A stretch of 55,329 nucleotides of DNA from Hyphomicrobiales bacterium (GTDB taxonomy: Bacteria; Pseudomonadota; Alphaproteobacteria; Rhizobiales; Beijerinckiaceae), in assembly GCA_028290285.1 (NCBI GenBank), contig JAQGKD010000073.1:1-55329 (forward strand). The letters run 5' to 3'. Below the pieces are notes generated by a model. The model was not told where the DNA came from. It made no database searches and was given only the letters and a program-made list of their open reading frames with translations. The number at the start of each line of letters is the position of its first letter. The stretch's first letter is position 1. Both the position numbers and the translations under genes were made by a program. Shown here in pieces: positions 45,338-53,892 of this stretch.

Positions 45338-46624
45338 AGATGGATTCGGCGCTTGATGCGCGTGCAAGTGCGCTGAGGCGGGTTGACAGACTCCGGTCCG
45401 GCCTTCGCCGCGCGGGCCAGACGCGCGCGCCCCGAAAACCCGCCCCCCCGGATCTTTGGCAAGGTCTTGGGCAGGGAAGCCAGGCCCGCCGTTCTGCGTC
45501 ATTCCTCGACTGAGAGGCGCTCTGGTCTCATCATCGCTGCCTGCTCAAGGCCTGCCATTAGCTTCCCCGAACGCAGGGCTGCTCTCGTCTCTGTGGAGAC
45601 CCGCGCCGACGGTCTGACGCTGGATGGCGCCAAGGGCCATGACGTTGCGAATTTTGGAACAAACTGAAATCGATAAACGTGCTCCGGCGATTACGGAACA
45701 CCGGCGGACCGCCGCTGGCCATCGACCCCGCACAACGTGCCACCCCCGGCTACGCAGCAAGGCAACGCATCCACAAGCGCACTGAGAGGGCTGCGGCCCG
45801 GGTGAAGGGCACCGCAGCACAAGGTGAAGATTTGCAGCGCCGAGGAGGTCCTTCGTGATCGCTGCCGCGGCCTAACAATCTGGTGAGCTATTGGAATCGG
45901 TAGCAGCAATGCCCGGATGACCGATGCATGGCGGGTTGGTTGTATCATGCTGCCGCCCCTCGGTGGCGCGTGACTGTTTGCTTGCTTTCAGACGATGGCT
46001 CGAAAGTCGCTGCGTGCCGAAAGCGCATGGTTCCTCCAGCAGCCTGCTGGACAGAAGCGGCGGGGGACGGCCTACTCTGGTTTAGCCGGAGCCCATCTGG
46101 AGCCTCAGGGAGGGATGTAATGCATCGCTCGCAGACGTGTTGCACACTTGCGCTCGCGTGCATGATGGTCCTGAGCCTCACGCGCCGCCTTTCGGCGGTT
46201 GGCTCGGCTGCGCGCGCCGTCCGAACCGGCCCGAAAACTCTCGTTCCACGGCGATAAAAGTCGGCACGGGAGGTTGGAGAAGTTGCCTGGCGTGCCTGCG
46301 GCGCGACAGCGCGCGGTGCTCCTGGCCGTCGGGCGTCGACTTCAGCGCGCCCTCCCGACCTGGATTCGAAGGTCGGCGACGCGAAGACGTGGGATTCCGG
46401 TCGGGCGGCGCTGTCACGCCCTCAGCACCGTCCATCGACGTGGCGCACGCAACTGACGAGCGAGCCCGCCCGATAAGCCCTGCGGGCTGTGCGAGCTGAA
46501 AGGGTGGAAAAAAACACTCAGGTTGCTGCCTGCCGATCCTTTTCCTCGCCTTTGCTCTGAAAACAGGCAATAGCTTGACCAAGAGCTGAGCAGCTGAGAA
46601 GCAGCGCTCGAACGGTGGGCGCCA
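45338..46624. other. long stretch without a well-supported gene
   Basis: No known domains. The only notable item is a 45-codon frame at 46120-46257 with a good ribosome site (AGGGAGGGATGTA before ATG) and a hydrophobic start (CCTLALACMMVLSL), which could be a small exported peptide. The remainder is GC-rich overlapping frames. Confidence 0.35.
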
Positions 46625-46903
46625 ATGAACTTGTGGACGAAGGTCGGCCTAACCGGGGGCTACGTGGCTGCAGGTATGGCTTTTACCGCGCTTATTCGCT
46701 GGCTCTATGCTGAGACACCAAACGCCAGAAGAACCCTTCAGCTGGATTGGAGCTGGTTATCATTGGTGGTGATCCTGGTTTGGCTGCCTTTGGCCGTTTT
46801 GCTGGGAGCTGGGCTCGGCATGGAAAGAGTCGGTGTCCTGATCCGGGCGACCAAGGCGCTTTGGGCGCGGACCATACAGGCCTTCCAAGATATGGTCCCG
46901 TGA
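46625..46903 (+). CDS. small membrane protein, 92 aa
   Basis: MNLWTKVGLTGGYVAAGMAF then TALIRWLYAE forms a first transmembrane helix; WSWLSLVVILVWLPLAVLLG a second; a basic amphipathic helix follows (RVGVLIRATKALWARTIQAF). Two-helix inner-membrane protein of unknown role. No strong ribosome site. The clean hydrophobic pattern supports it as real. Confidence 0.5.
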   Translation: MNLWTKVGLTGGYVAAGMAFTALIRWLYAETPNARRTLQLDWSWLSLVVILVWLPLAVLLGAGLGMERVGVLIRATKALWARTIQAFQDMVP

Positions 46904-47504
46904 ACCAAGTTTACCCCGCGCGAACGTTAAGCGTCCGCTTTGCCCAGGTGGTCGCGCGCCGTGGTCTCTCGACGAGCGATCATCCGACCGAAGGCACTTT
47001 CTGGACTGCTGGTTGCTGCCGCTGCCCGGGCACGGCGGGTGGCGCCTTCGCCGACGAGCGGTGGCGAGCCGCGGAAACCCGTCGTCCGCCAATTGTCGCC
47101 CGAATTGGGCTCATGCATTACGGACGGCGATAAGGAAGCTGAGTTCGCGTTTGCGATGAGATGCAGCGAGCGGCGGGCTACAAGACGGAAGGCTAGGCTT
47201 TCGATAGTTTCAGCATAGCCGCTGCCGCGTTTGCGAGATGCGATATTCTATGGCAGGACCATTGGATTGCCGTGACTGAACGTCGAGACTGCGGTCCGGC
47301 GGGACGCTGACGGCGCGGCGTCGGTCAAGGTCGGAAGAGCAGTCAAGGGCGCGGAGCCCGCTCGAGCTGGCGTCCGCCGTGGTTGGAAACAACCAACGCG
47401 TCGACGCCGAGATCCGCTACTCGAATTGCAACTAAAGGGCTCAGGATTCCACCGTGGCGAGGGCCCTAGGACGAGGCGGTACAAGGTTCACACCAGCAAG
47501 AGCG
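46904..47504. other. stretch without an assignable gene
   Basis: Short overlapping frames only. From about 47420 similarity begins to the upstream part of the gene at 35323. Confidence 0.35.
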
Positions 47505-47580
47505 ACGATCCTTGAGGTGCGTGTACTCAGCATTCTGCCTGAGGGGACCGCGGCTGGAGGAGTTCTTGCGGCAAGTCCCC
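47505..47580 (+). pseudogene. remnant of the 35323-type gene upstream of flagellin 2
   Basis: Reads ATILEVRVLSILPEGTAAGG then VLAASP, clearly related to VLSFLPEGIALGGVLAGSP in the gene at 35323. The DNA matches over about 45 bp (CTCAGC.TTCT.CCTGAGGGGA...GGAGTTCTTGC). Immediately afterwards the sequence becomes the flagellin leader, so the remainder of the gene and everything up to flagellin has been deleted in this copy. Confidence 0.55.
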
Positions 47581-47665
47581 AGCCTTCCTTCATTCATCCG
47601 GTTCCGATTGCGGGGCTGGCCATTGCAGTTGTGACTGCTGCAATGCGTTAACTGGGACAACAACA
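47575..47665 (+). promoter_or_regulatory. flagellin 2 leader
   Basis: Matches the leader of flagellin 1 (36583-36669) from the CCCCAGCC block to the ATG, with the last 30 bases nearly identical. Presumed untranslated region and possible FlbT target. Confidence 0.5.
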
Positions 47666-48523
47666 ATGTCTTCCTTGCTGACAAATACCTCCGCCCTGAA
47701 CGCCCTGCGCAATCTGTCGCTCACGCAGCAAAGCCTGCAAACCACGCAGAACCAGATTTCCACGGGTCTGAAGGTTGCCAGCGCCGCTGACAATGCCTCG
47801 TACTGGTCGATCGCCACGCAGATGCGCTCCGACAACAGCGCCCTCGGCGCCGTCAAGGACGCCCTGAACACCAGCGGGGCCCTCCTCGACACAATGTCGG
47901 CGGGAATCACCAGCAGCATTGGCGTGATGAACAAGATCAAGGACAATCTTGTTGCCGCGTCCCAGCCGGGCGCGGACACGGCCAAGATCGCCACGGAGCT
48001 GAAGTCGCTTGGCGCCCAGCTGGCCAGCATCACCTCCGCCTCTAATTTCAACGGGATCAACCTGCTGGATGGATCGGCCGGGACAACGGTAAAGTTCGTC
48101 GCCTCGTTCTCGGCCTCGACGGTCGGCACCATCGACGTTGGCACGAAGGACCTGGTCAATGCCGGCGCTGGGCTGCTGGACGCAGCGACAGCCGGCACCA
48201 CGACGACCAACTTCACGGATGGTTCCGCCGACCTGACCTCCGCAAACATCGCCGACACGATCAAGAACGCAGACAAGGCCATTTCGGATCTGACCAGCTA
48301 CGCCGCGACGCTGGGTTCGGTGCGCTCGCAGGTTACCGACCAGGGCAACTTTATTTCCACCCTCTCGGACTCGTTGACGAAGGGCGTGTCATCGCTCGTC
48401 GACGCGGATATGAACGAAGCCTCCACAAAACTGCAGGCCTTGCAGACACAGCAGCAGCTCGGCGTCCAGTCGCTGTCGATCGCCAACCAGAACACCCAGA
48501 TGATCTTGAAGCTGTTCCAGTAA
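47666..48523 (+). CDS. fliC: flagellin 2
   Basis: 285 residues, the same length and architecture as flagellin 1 and about 96% identical by eye. Differences are scattered and conservative (N12, L19, T26, S58, D93, I130, N182, S217, V218, A273), with no gaps, so both are under purifying constraint and probably both assemble into the filament. D0/D1 helices complete. It lacks its own flbT neighbour and would depend on the copy at 35993. A terminator follows 23 bp after the stop. Confidence 0.97.
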   Translation: MSSLLTNTSALNALRNLSLTQQSLQTTQNQISTGLKVASAADNASYWSIATQMRSDNSALGAVKDALNTSGALLDTMSAGITSSIGVMNKIKDNLVAASQPGADTAKIATELKSLGAQLASITSASNFNGINLLDGSAGTTVKFVASFSASTVGTIDVGTKDLVNAGAGLLDAATAGTTTTNFTDGSADLTSANIADTIKNADKAISDLTSYAATLGSVRSQVTDQGNFISTLSDSLTKGVSSLVDADMNEASTKLQALQTQQQLGVQSLSIANQNTQMILKLFQ

Positions 48524-48546
48524 CAAAGGTACATACATGGCCTTGA

Positions 48547-48581
48547 GGCTGCGCCCCTGCTGGGCGTGGCCTGTTTTTTTT
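48547..48581 (+). terminator. rho-independent terminator after flagellin 2
   Basis: Ten-pair stem with two G-T pairs (GGCTGCGCCC at 48547-48556, GGGCGTGGCC at 48562-48571), 5-nt loop, and a T-run at 48574-48581. Different sequence from the flagellin 1 terminator, so this part of the two copies has diverged or was replaced. Confidence 0.85.
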
Positions 48582-48811
48582 AAGAGAGATCGGTAGAGCG
48601 CTAGGTGCAAACCGCTGTTACGGCCCGGCCAAAGCACCAAAAACTCGGGTGAAGGCCGTGCGACAGGCAGCTCTCGAGGAACTCCTTTCCAAATCCTCCG
48701 CTCAGGCAGCTTCTGACGGCGTCGGTTAGCCAACATTCCCCAACGCCATCCGAGGGCGGGAGCGCGTAACTCAGTCGATCTCAGCTCTCACGGATGGCTC
48801 TGCCGGTTTTT

Positions 48812-48934
48812 CTATGCCTCGCGGACATTTTCCCTCTTGCATAGCGGACCCTGCGACGTCCCATCTTTGGCGGCCATGAACCAGATGGGGTCGAGCTTCT
48901 TGCGCGTGCGAACCCGCGCCCGTTTGGAAACCAT
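48812..48934 (-). CDS. very small basic ORF, 40 aa, hypothetical
   Basis: MVSKRARVRTRKKLDPIWFM then AAKDGTSQGPLCKRENVREA. The residue composition is unusually protein-like for this area, but there is no known family and no strong ribosome site. Confidence 0.25.
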   Translation of the reverse strand: MVSKRARVRTRKKLDPIWFMAAKDGTSQGPLCKRENVREA

Positions 48935-49150
48935 CGTCGGCCTCCTGCTCTCCCGGATGGCTCGCTCTGTCCACGAGGTCCGCGGTCCTCCGGCCGGCCG
49001 GAGACTGAGCGTCTATGAAGGAGAAGGTTGAGGCTGCCGCCGTACCAGATCTCGTCCCGGGTAAATGGGTCAGAACAAACGCTTGCTGCGACGCTCGGAA
49101 ATCCCATAATCGAGGGAAGGGGTGCACAACGACACCATAAGGGGGGGGAA

Positions 49151-50182
49151 ATGACTCGCTGGCTTGGCTTCTGCCTAGGACTATTTTTAGCTTTGAACGG
49201 TCCGGCATCCGCACGCGCTGACGACAGCGTCCAGCGCTTCTTCGCCGGCAAGACGGTCCGCGTCATCGTCGGTTATCCGCCCGGCAGCACGTTCGATACC
49301 TACGCGAGGATCCTGGTTCGCCATATGGGGCGCCACCTTCCTGGCAATCCAAATTTGATCGTGCAGAACATGCCTGGGGCAGGAGGCCTGACCGCGACGT
49401 CCTACGCAGCAAACGTGGCGACCGCGGACGGATTGACCCTCGCGATGCTCAACCCGGTCAATACGACCGAACCGCTCCTGCAGCCCGAAGTCGCCAAGTT
49501 CGATCCGTCGAAGTTCAGCTGGATCGGCAGCATGAATCGTGAGGTAGGAACCTGCGCCTTCTGGGGCAGCAAAGTTGCCAATTTAGCCGATCTCAAGACC
49601 AAGGACGTCATGCTCGGCGGAACAGGGCCGGCCGCCGGTTCTACACTAGACGCCAAAGCCATTCAGGCGTTGTTGGGGCTCAGGTTCCGCATGGTGCTCG
49701 GGTATCCGGGCCTGCTCGAAGTACGACATGCGGCAGAGCAAGGGGAGGTTGACGGCTTTTGCGGCCTTCTAGTCTCGTCCTTGAAGGTGGATGTGTGGGA
49801 CCAGTTCAAAGCCGGCACGTTCAAGGTGTTGCTTCAAACCGGCTTGACCCGACACCCCGATCTGCCCAGCGACGTGCCTAACGTCTTCGATCTGGCGCCA
49901 GACGAAGAAACCAAAAATATTATGCGGCTTGTCTTTGCTCCCTGGGCCTACGGACGCCCCGTGATGGCTCCGGCGAATGTCCCGTCAGACCGCCTCGCTG
50001 CCTTACGGCAGGCTTTTGCCTCAACCTTGGCGGATCCCGTTTTCAAGGAGGAAGCGGCTAAGACCAATCTCGAAATTCAGGAGGTCGGGCCGGACGAAAT
50101 CGCCCGCATTGTCGCAGACATCTACGCCACCCCTCAAGCGACGGTGGAGCGGACGCGGTCGATCCTGGGCATCACTCGCTGA
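49151..50182 (+). CDS. TctC/Bug-type tripartite tricarboxylate transporter binding protein (orphan)
   Basis: 343 residues from ATG 49151, with a G-rich site directly upstream. Signal peptide TRWLGFCLGLFLALNGPASA. Family motifs: FAGKTVRVIVGYPPGSTFDT, YARILVRHMGRHLPG, VQNMPGAGGLTATSYAA and DGLTLAMLN. Bug proteins bind carboxylates (citrate, aromatic or amino acids) in the periplasm. No tctA or tctB membrane gene is present nearby, so it may feed a distant transporter or act as a sensor. The 5' frame extension to 49028 is discounted. Confidence 0.87.
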   Translation: MTRWLGFCLGLFLALNGPASARADDSVQRFFAGKTVRVIVGYPPGSTFDTYARILVRHMGRHLPGNPNLIVQNMPGAGGLTATSYAANVATADGLTLAMLNPVNTTEPLLQPEVAKFDPSKFSWIGSMNREVGTCAFWGSKVANLADLKTKDVMLGGTGPAAGSTLDAKAIQALLGLRFRMVLGYPGLLEVRHAAEQGEVDGFCGLLVSSLKVDVWDQFKAGTFKVLLQTGLTRHPDLPSDVPNVFDLAPDEETKNIMRLVFAPWAYGRPVMAPANVPSDRLAALRQAFASTLADPVFKEEAAKTNLEIQEVGPDEIARIVADIYATPQATVERTRSILGITR

Positions 50183-50649
50183 ACCCGGGCGGCAGAGATG
50201 CGTCTCACAAGCGCGGTGGCAAACGGTTGTAAGACGCACTCAGTCAATCCACCGTGTTTGCAAGGTCGAGTTTCTGAAGATTCAACTTGGGCCCCGCGGG
50301 ATTAGCCGATTTGCGGGAAGGAGCGAGATGACGGGCGTTCAGCCAAAGGATAGCTCGTCAGGATGGGGATCAGCCGGTTGGCTGCCAGGTCTGGCGCGCT
50401 GTAATCATTAGGGACTTGCGCGATGCTCACTCCACAGACGCGGCACCCGCAATGCAAGCACAATGTTGGAAAGGAAGTTTCCTTAACCTTAGCCTACCGG
50501 TGGCGCCGAAACCCCAGATTCGATCTCTGATGGATCAGGCAGTTTCGTGTGCTCAAATCAGGGGACATCGATGGACCTCCAGGCACGGCGAGATAGCTCA
50601 GCGCTGCGCACAACATCCATTCGAGATCCCCGATACGCGTGACGGCCGC
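50183..50649. other. intergenic stretch
   Basis: No gene recognised; short overlapping frames only. Confidence 0.35.
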
Positions 50650-50945
50650 TGCCGATTTGGCTTACAGCGGAGCGAGCCGGATCGCGAAATCATCCTCCGT
50701 GAGGCCAACTGAACCACTGTGCGTTGCCCCCTCATCCACCACGAGCACGATCTTCAGTTCTGGATGCTGCGATGCAAATTCCGCCACTGCAGTCGAGAAA
50801 TGCATCTCAGCAAACACTTCGGCGCAGCAAATGGTCAGTGATCCTCGGGGTTAGTCTGTCGGTGGCAGTTTCAGCAAGGAAATGCTCGCGGATTTGGAGA
50901 GGAAATTGCCCGCCGTCACGAGCTGCTGACCATGGTTTCTGACAG
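50650..50945 (-). pseudogene. LysR-family regulator relic
   Basis: On the minus strand: VTAGNFLSKSASISLLKL (end of the HTH linker helix), then in another frame TDRLTPRGSLTICCAEVFAE, HFSTAVAEFASQHPELKIVL and LTEDDFAIRLAPL followed by a stop. These are the linker and first lobe of a LysR substrate-binding domain. The DNA-binding domain and the second half are missing. Confidence 0.65.
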
Positions 50946-51009
50946 CGACGGACCCCCGTCGCCGCTGGCATTGCTGCCACCTATATCGACGGCATACGCG
51001 CCGTCGACG

Positions 51010-51234
51010 TTACAGCGGCCGAGCGGAGGTGAAGATCTCGCCACCAGCCCCGTTGTTGACCTCGACCACGCCGCCGCCTTCCGCCAGCGCTTGCTTGGCC
51101 GCTGAAAGCACGGTCAAAAGCTTCCATCTCCAGCCCGAGGACAGCACACCCTGGTCAGCAGCGTTGGCGGCGGCGTCGTTCCCGTCCTGATATTCTAGGT
51201 AGCGGCGCGTAAGCTCAGAAAGGTATACCTTCAA
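51010..51234 (-). CDS. hypothetical ORF after the FdtA-type gene, 74 aa
   Basis: Starts at TTG 51234, one nucleotide after the TGA of the ketoisomerase gene, so it could be co-translated. Product begins KVYLSELTRRYLEYQDGN and ends in a Gly-rich tail. No family recognised; it may be the first part of a sugar aminotransferase or glycosyltransferase gene lost by deletion, but nothing in the sequence proves this. Confidence 0.3.
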   Translation of the reverse strand: MKVYLSELTRRYLEYQDGNDAAANAADQGVLSSGWRWKLLTVLSAAKQALAEGGGVVEVNNGAGGEIFTSARPL

Positions 51235-51235
51235 T

Positions 51236-51664
51236 TCAGCGCTCGCGTGCAGTTAGGAACTCGTCATAGTTTCGGTAATAATCGGCCTCATCGTATCGGT
51301 TGGAGGCTAAGACGAGGCAGACTGAACCAGAAGAGAAGTTGTCCAGCTCACGCCAGATCATCGGGCATACGTAGAGCCCGTAGTAGGAACGGTTCAACTG
51401 AAAGCGTTGTTTCCGGCACCCGTCGTCCAGTTCCACATCGAAGCTGCCGGACATGGCAATGATGAGTTGATGTAGCGCCTTGTGTGCATGGCCACCCCGA
51501 GAGCTGCCTCCAGGAACATCATATAGATAATATACCCGTCGGATCTCGAATGGCACGTGCTCGCCGCCTTCGACGAACGTCAAGTTGCCGCGTGGATCGG
51601 CGATCTTTGGCAGTGAAACGATTCGGCAGGCAGTTAAGTCGAAGGTGGAGGCGTTGCCACTCAT
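51236..51664 (-). CDS. fdtA: FdtA/QdtA-type TDP-4-oxo-6-deoxyglucose 3,4-ketoisomerase (cupin)
   Basis: 142 residues, the normal length of this single-domain cupin. The catalytic signature RGGHAHKALHQ (about 56-66, two active-site His) is present, preceded by IRRVYYLYDVPGG and followed by FQLNRSYYGLYVCPMIW and the family ending ASNRYDEADYYRNYDEF. The enzyme converts dTDP-4-keto-6-deoxyglucose to the 3-keto sugar on the way to Fuc3NAc or Qui3NAc in surface polysaccharides. Its ATG overlaps the TGA of the acyltransferase gene upstream by 4 bp. The aminotransferase that should follow in the pathway is not in the window. Confidence 0.85.
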   Translation of the reverse strand: MSGNASTFDLTACRIVSLPKIADPRGNLTFVEGGEHVPFEIRRVYYLYDVPGGSSRGGHAHKALHQLIIAMSGSFDVELDDGCRKQRFQLNRSYYGLYVCPMIWRELDNFSSGSVCLVLASNRYDEADYYRNYDEFLTARER

Positions 51665-52131
51665 GGCCTTGCGCTCTTGATCGCGCCCGCCGGAGTTCCC
51701 ACGACGGCCGCGCGGGCTGGAACGTCTTCGGTGACAACGGCTCCTGCGCCGACCGTTGCGACGTTACCAATTCTCACGCCGGGGAAAACCGTGGCGTCGC
51801 TGCAAATGACCGCTCCCTTATCGATCCATGAGTTCAGGCGATCGAAACGTTTGTCGCCACTTATCGGGCACTTGTCATCTCCGAATGCGACGTTTAAACC
51901 GACGAATACATCGTCAACTATTCTCGAGCCGTCGCATAGCTGCACGCCGCCATTCACCCGGAAGCGGTCACCGACCATCACATCACTCTCGCTAAGACAA
52001 TGTGAGTAAATATTGCAGTCTCGACGAATCCTTGCGCCCGCCAACACAACGACGAACTGCCAGATACGGGTACCCAATCCAATCGTCTCCGACCGGACCT
52101 CAGCGACAGGATGGACGGACGCGTCAGTCAT
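51661..52131 (-). CDS. hexapeptide-repeat acyltransferase, nucleotide-sugar type
   Basis: 156 residues with left-handed beta-helix repeats: IGLGTRIWQFVVVLAGARIR, CNIYSHCLSESDVMVGDRFR, GAVICSDATVFPGVRIGNVA and VGAGAVVTEDVPARAAVVGT followed by PAG. WxcM N-terminal and FdtC-type acetyltransferases, which acetylate the amino group of a dTDP-3-amino-3,6-dideoxyhexose, look like this. Coupled by ATGA to the ketoisomerase gene. Together they form an incomplete Fuc3NAc/Qui3NAc module for LPS or flagellin glycan. Confidence 0.83.
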   Translation of the reverse strand: MTDASVHPVAEVRSETIGLGTRIWQFVVVLAGARIRRDCNIYSHCLSESDVMVGDRFRVNGGVQLCDGSRIVDDVFVGLNVAFGDDKCPISGDKRFDRLNSWIDKGAVICSDATVFPGVRIGNVATVGAGAVVTEDVPARAAVVGTPAGAIKSARP

Positions 52132-53164
52132 TCTCGAAACCCTTGCTTACGACCAGAGTGGCTGAACTGTTTGATGCCTGAATGCGTCTCGAGCTTGGTG
52201 GCTAAGATACGTGCTCGCAGGCGGCCCTGCCCGGCCGCAGGGATGTGCCCCATAGGGCAGGCGTCCGAGCTTAAGGCGTCCGTGAAGCTATAACCTACAC
52301 TGTCGTCGCGCAGCTGCAAAGCGTCAAAGAAGAATTCAATTAGGGAGAGGCGCCCTTTGACGGGCACTGAACTTCGGTGGCAAGGCTGGACGCGAGTAGG
52401 ACCTCGTCTGCCGTAGGGGTCGTCCAAGTCCATTGCCGGCACACGCGCCAGCACCGTGCCACAGTCCCAAAACGCATTCTGCGTCTCACCGACTGCGCCT
52501 TCGTGGGCCAAATGGAGCCAGAGATGAGTTTATAATGGCTGCCACGGCCCAAAACTTGAGGAAATTGGCGAAGCTGATGCGGCTCCAGGCGCGGATCTCA
52601 GCAACCTGAGGCGAGCCAGCCTCCTCAGCTCGCGGAGGCGGCAGCAAGGGGCCTCCTCGTCCGCTTTCAACAAGCGGGTTTTTCAACGAAATCGACCCAA
52701 AGCAGACGTCATTTGGGTCTGCTTCCAGCGCTGATTGGCGCGCCTCAGAAATTTGGCTCTCGCTTCTCCCAGCGGTGGCGCTGGACTGGATATTCGACGG
52801 TCTCGAAACGACCCGCTGCACCTGATGAACCCCGGATGGAGGCGAGATCGATCCGCAGCGCGGGCTCCCGGAAATGCTTCGGCTGAGGGTGACGGGATTT
52901 CAGCTAAAGCCGCTAAGTCCGGCCACCCGCCTCTGCCTTCGTCGGCTTTCGCCTCCGGTTCCGGTGTGGGCGGAACTCGATCGATGACTGAATATTCCGT
53001 CTCCAGTCTTCCTCGTACATCACGCCAGTTCGAGCCTCGTAATCCGTCCGCATCAGCGCGACGGCTTTGCATCAATCGACTACTGACGAGCGCCGGCGCA
53101 CTGGAGAGCGCCGCTCATCACCAGGATTCTGTTCAACGTCAGAAGCTCCAAGTATGCCCGTTGA
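52132..53164. other. long stretch, one doubtful ORF and a two-way hairpin
   Basis: A minus frame (52128-52511) ends exactly on the start of the acyltransferase gene (overlap ATGA) and might be the tail of an upstream operon gene, but no domain is recognisable. At 52694-52723 two mutually exclusive hairpins overlap: GACCCAAA with TTTGGGTC, and AGCAGAC with GTCTGCT. Such sequences recur between genes in related genomes, so this may be a dispersed repeat. Confidence 0.4.
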
Positions 53165-53365
53165 TCAGTATTTAAATTCGGGAATTTTCGCATCGCGCAT
53201 TTTCGTCGTAATGTTCTTGCTCCTTCCTGACACACTCAGCTGGAACGGAATTTTTGCGCATAGAGGATGCACGTCCAGAATAGGCATTGGCGGCGAGGTC
53301 GTGCTCTGGGCGAGCGCGGACGTGCTCGCGACGGTCAGCATGGCGGTGATCGATAATGCTCGCAT
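53165..53365 (-). CDS. small exported protein, 66 aa, hypothetical
   Basis: ATG 53365 is preceded by CGAGGAAA. MRALSITAMLTVASTSALAQ is a textbook Sec signal peptide with ALA-Q cleavage. Mature part of about 46 residues (STTSPPMPILDVHPLCAKIP ... KMRDAKIPEFKY) with one cysteine. No family recognised. Confidence 0.42.
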   Translation of the reverse strand: MRALSITAMLTVASTSALAQSTTSPPMPILDVHPLCAKIPFQLSVSGRSKNITTKMRDAKIPEFKY

Positions 53366-53440
53366 TTTTCCTCGAAGTTTTGTTTGCGCGCATTTGAAGG
53401 CCCGCCATCCGCAAGAACGGTGGGCCAGGTGGTGATCGAC

Positions 53441-53650
53441 TCAGCCCGGGACGACTCGGAAGACGTAATGCGTCAGGGTGCCATGGAATTCGCGGTTGAA
53501 CTTCGTCGCAAGCTCCTTCGCCCTTCCTTCCGACACGCCGTCCTGGTCAATCTCCAGCGAAGTGTGGCGCCGATAGTGCTTGTTGTGGTTCTCGTCTTCC
53601 AACCACAGCTCGCGCGAGAGGGCGTCGATCAGTTCTGGATTATCCTTCAT
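53441..53650 (-). CDS. small conserved-looking hypothetical protein, 69 aa
   Basis: From ATG 53650: MKDNPELIDALSRELWLEDE, NHNKHYRRHTSLEIDQDGVS and FNREFHGTLTHYVFRVVPG. Charged, soluble, alpha/beta pattern; an upstream ATG at 53689 adds 13 residues. Protein-like codon pattern with no overlapping gene. Family not recognised. Confidence 0.45.
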   Translation of the reverse strand: MKDNPELIDALSRELWLEDENHNKHYRRHTSLEIDQDGVSEGRAKELATKFNREFHGTLTHYVFRVVPG

Positions 53651-53892
53651 GGAACACAACTCCGACACCCCGCCTTCATGGCGGGTCAAGCCGCATATAA
53701 GGCCCGTGACGACCGCAGAAGGCGTCCGGGCAGCATGGCAGTGGGTTCCCTACGAGCTTCGCGGTGTGCGGCGTCGCTCCAGCTGCGCACAGGGCCACAG
53801 CGCCTCTCTTCTCAAACGCAAAGCAGAGGTGCATGATTAGAGTTGTCTCTCAGCGAGTTAGCTTAGGAAGAAGAGTTCTGGGGAGGATCGGA

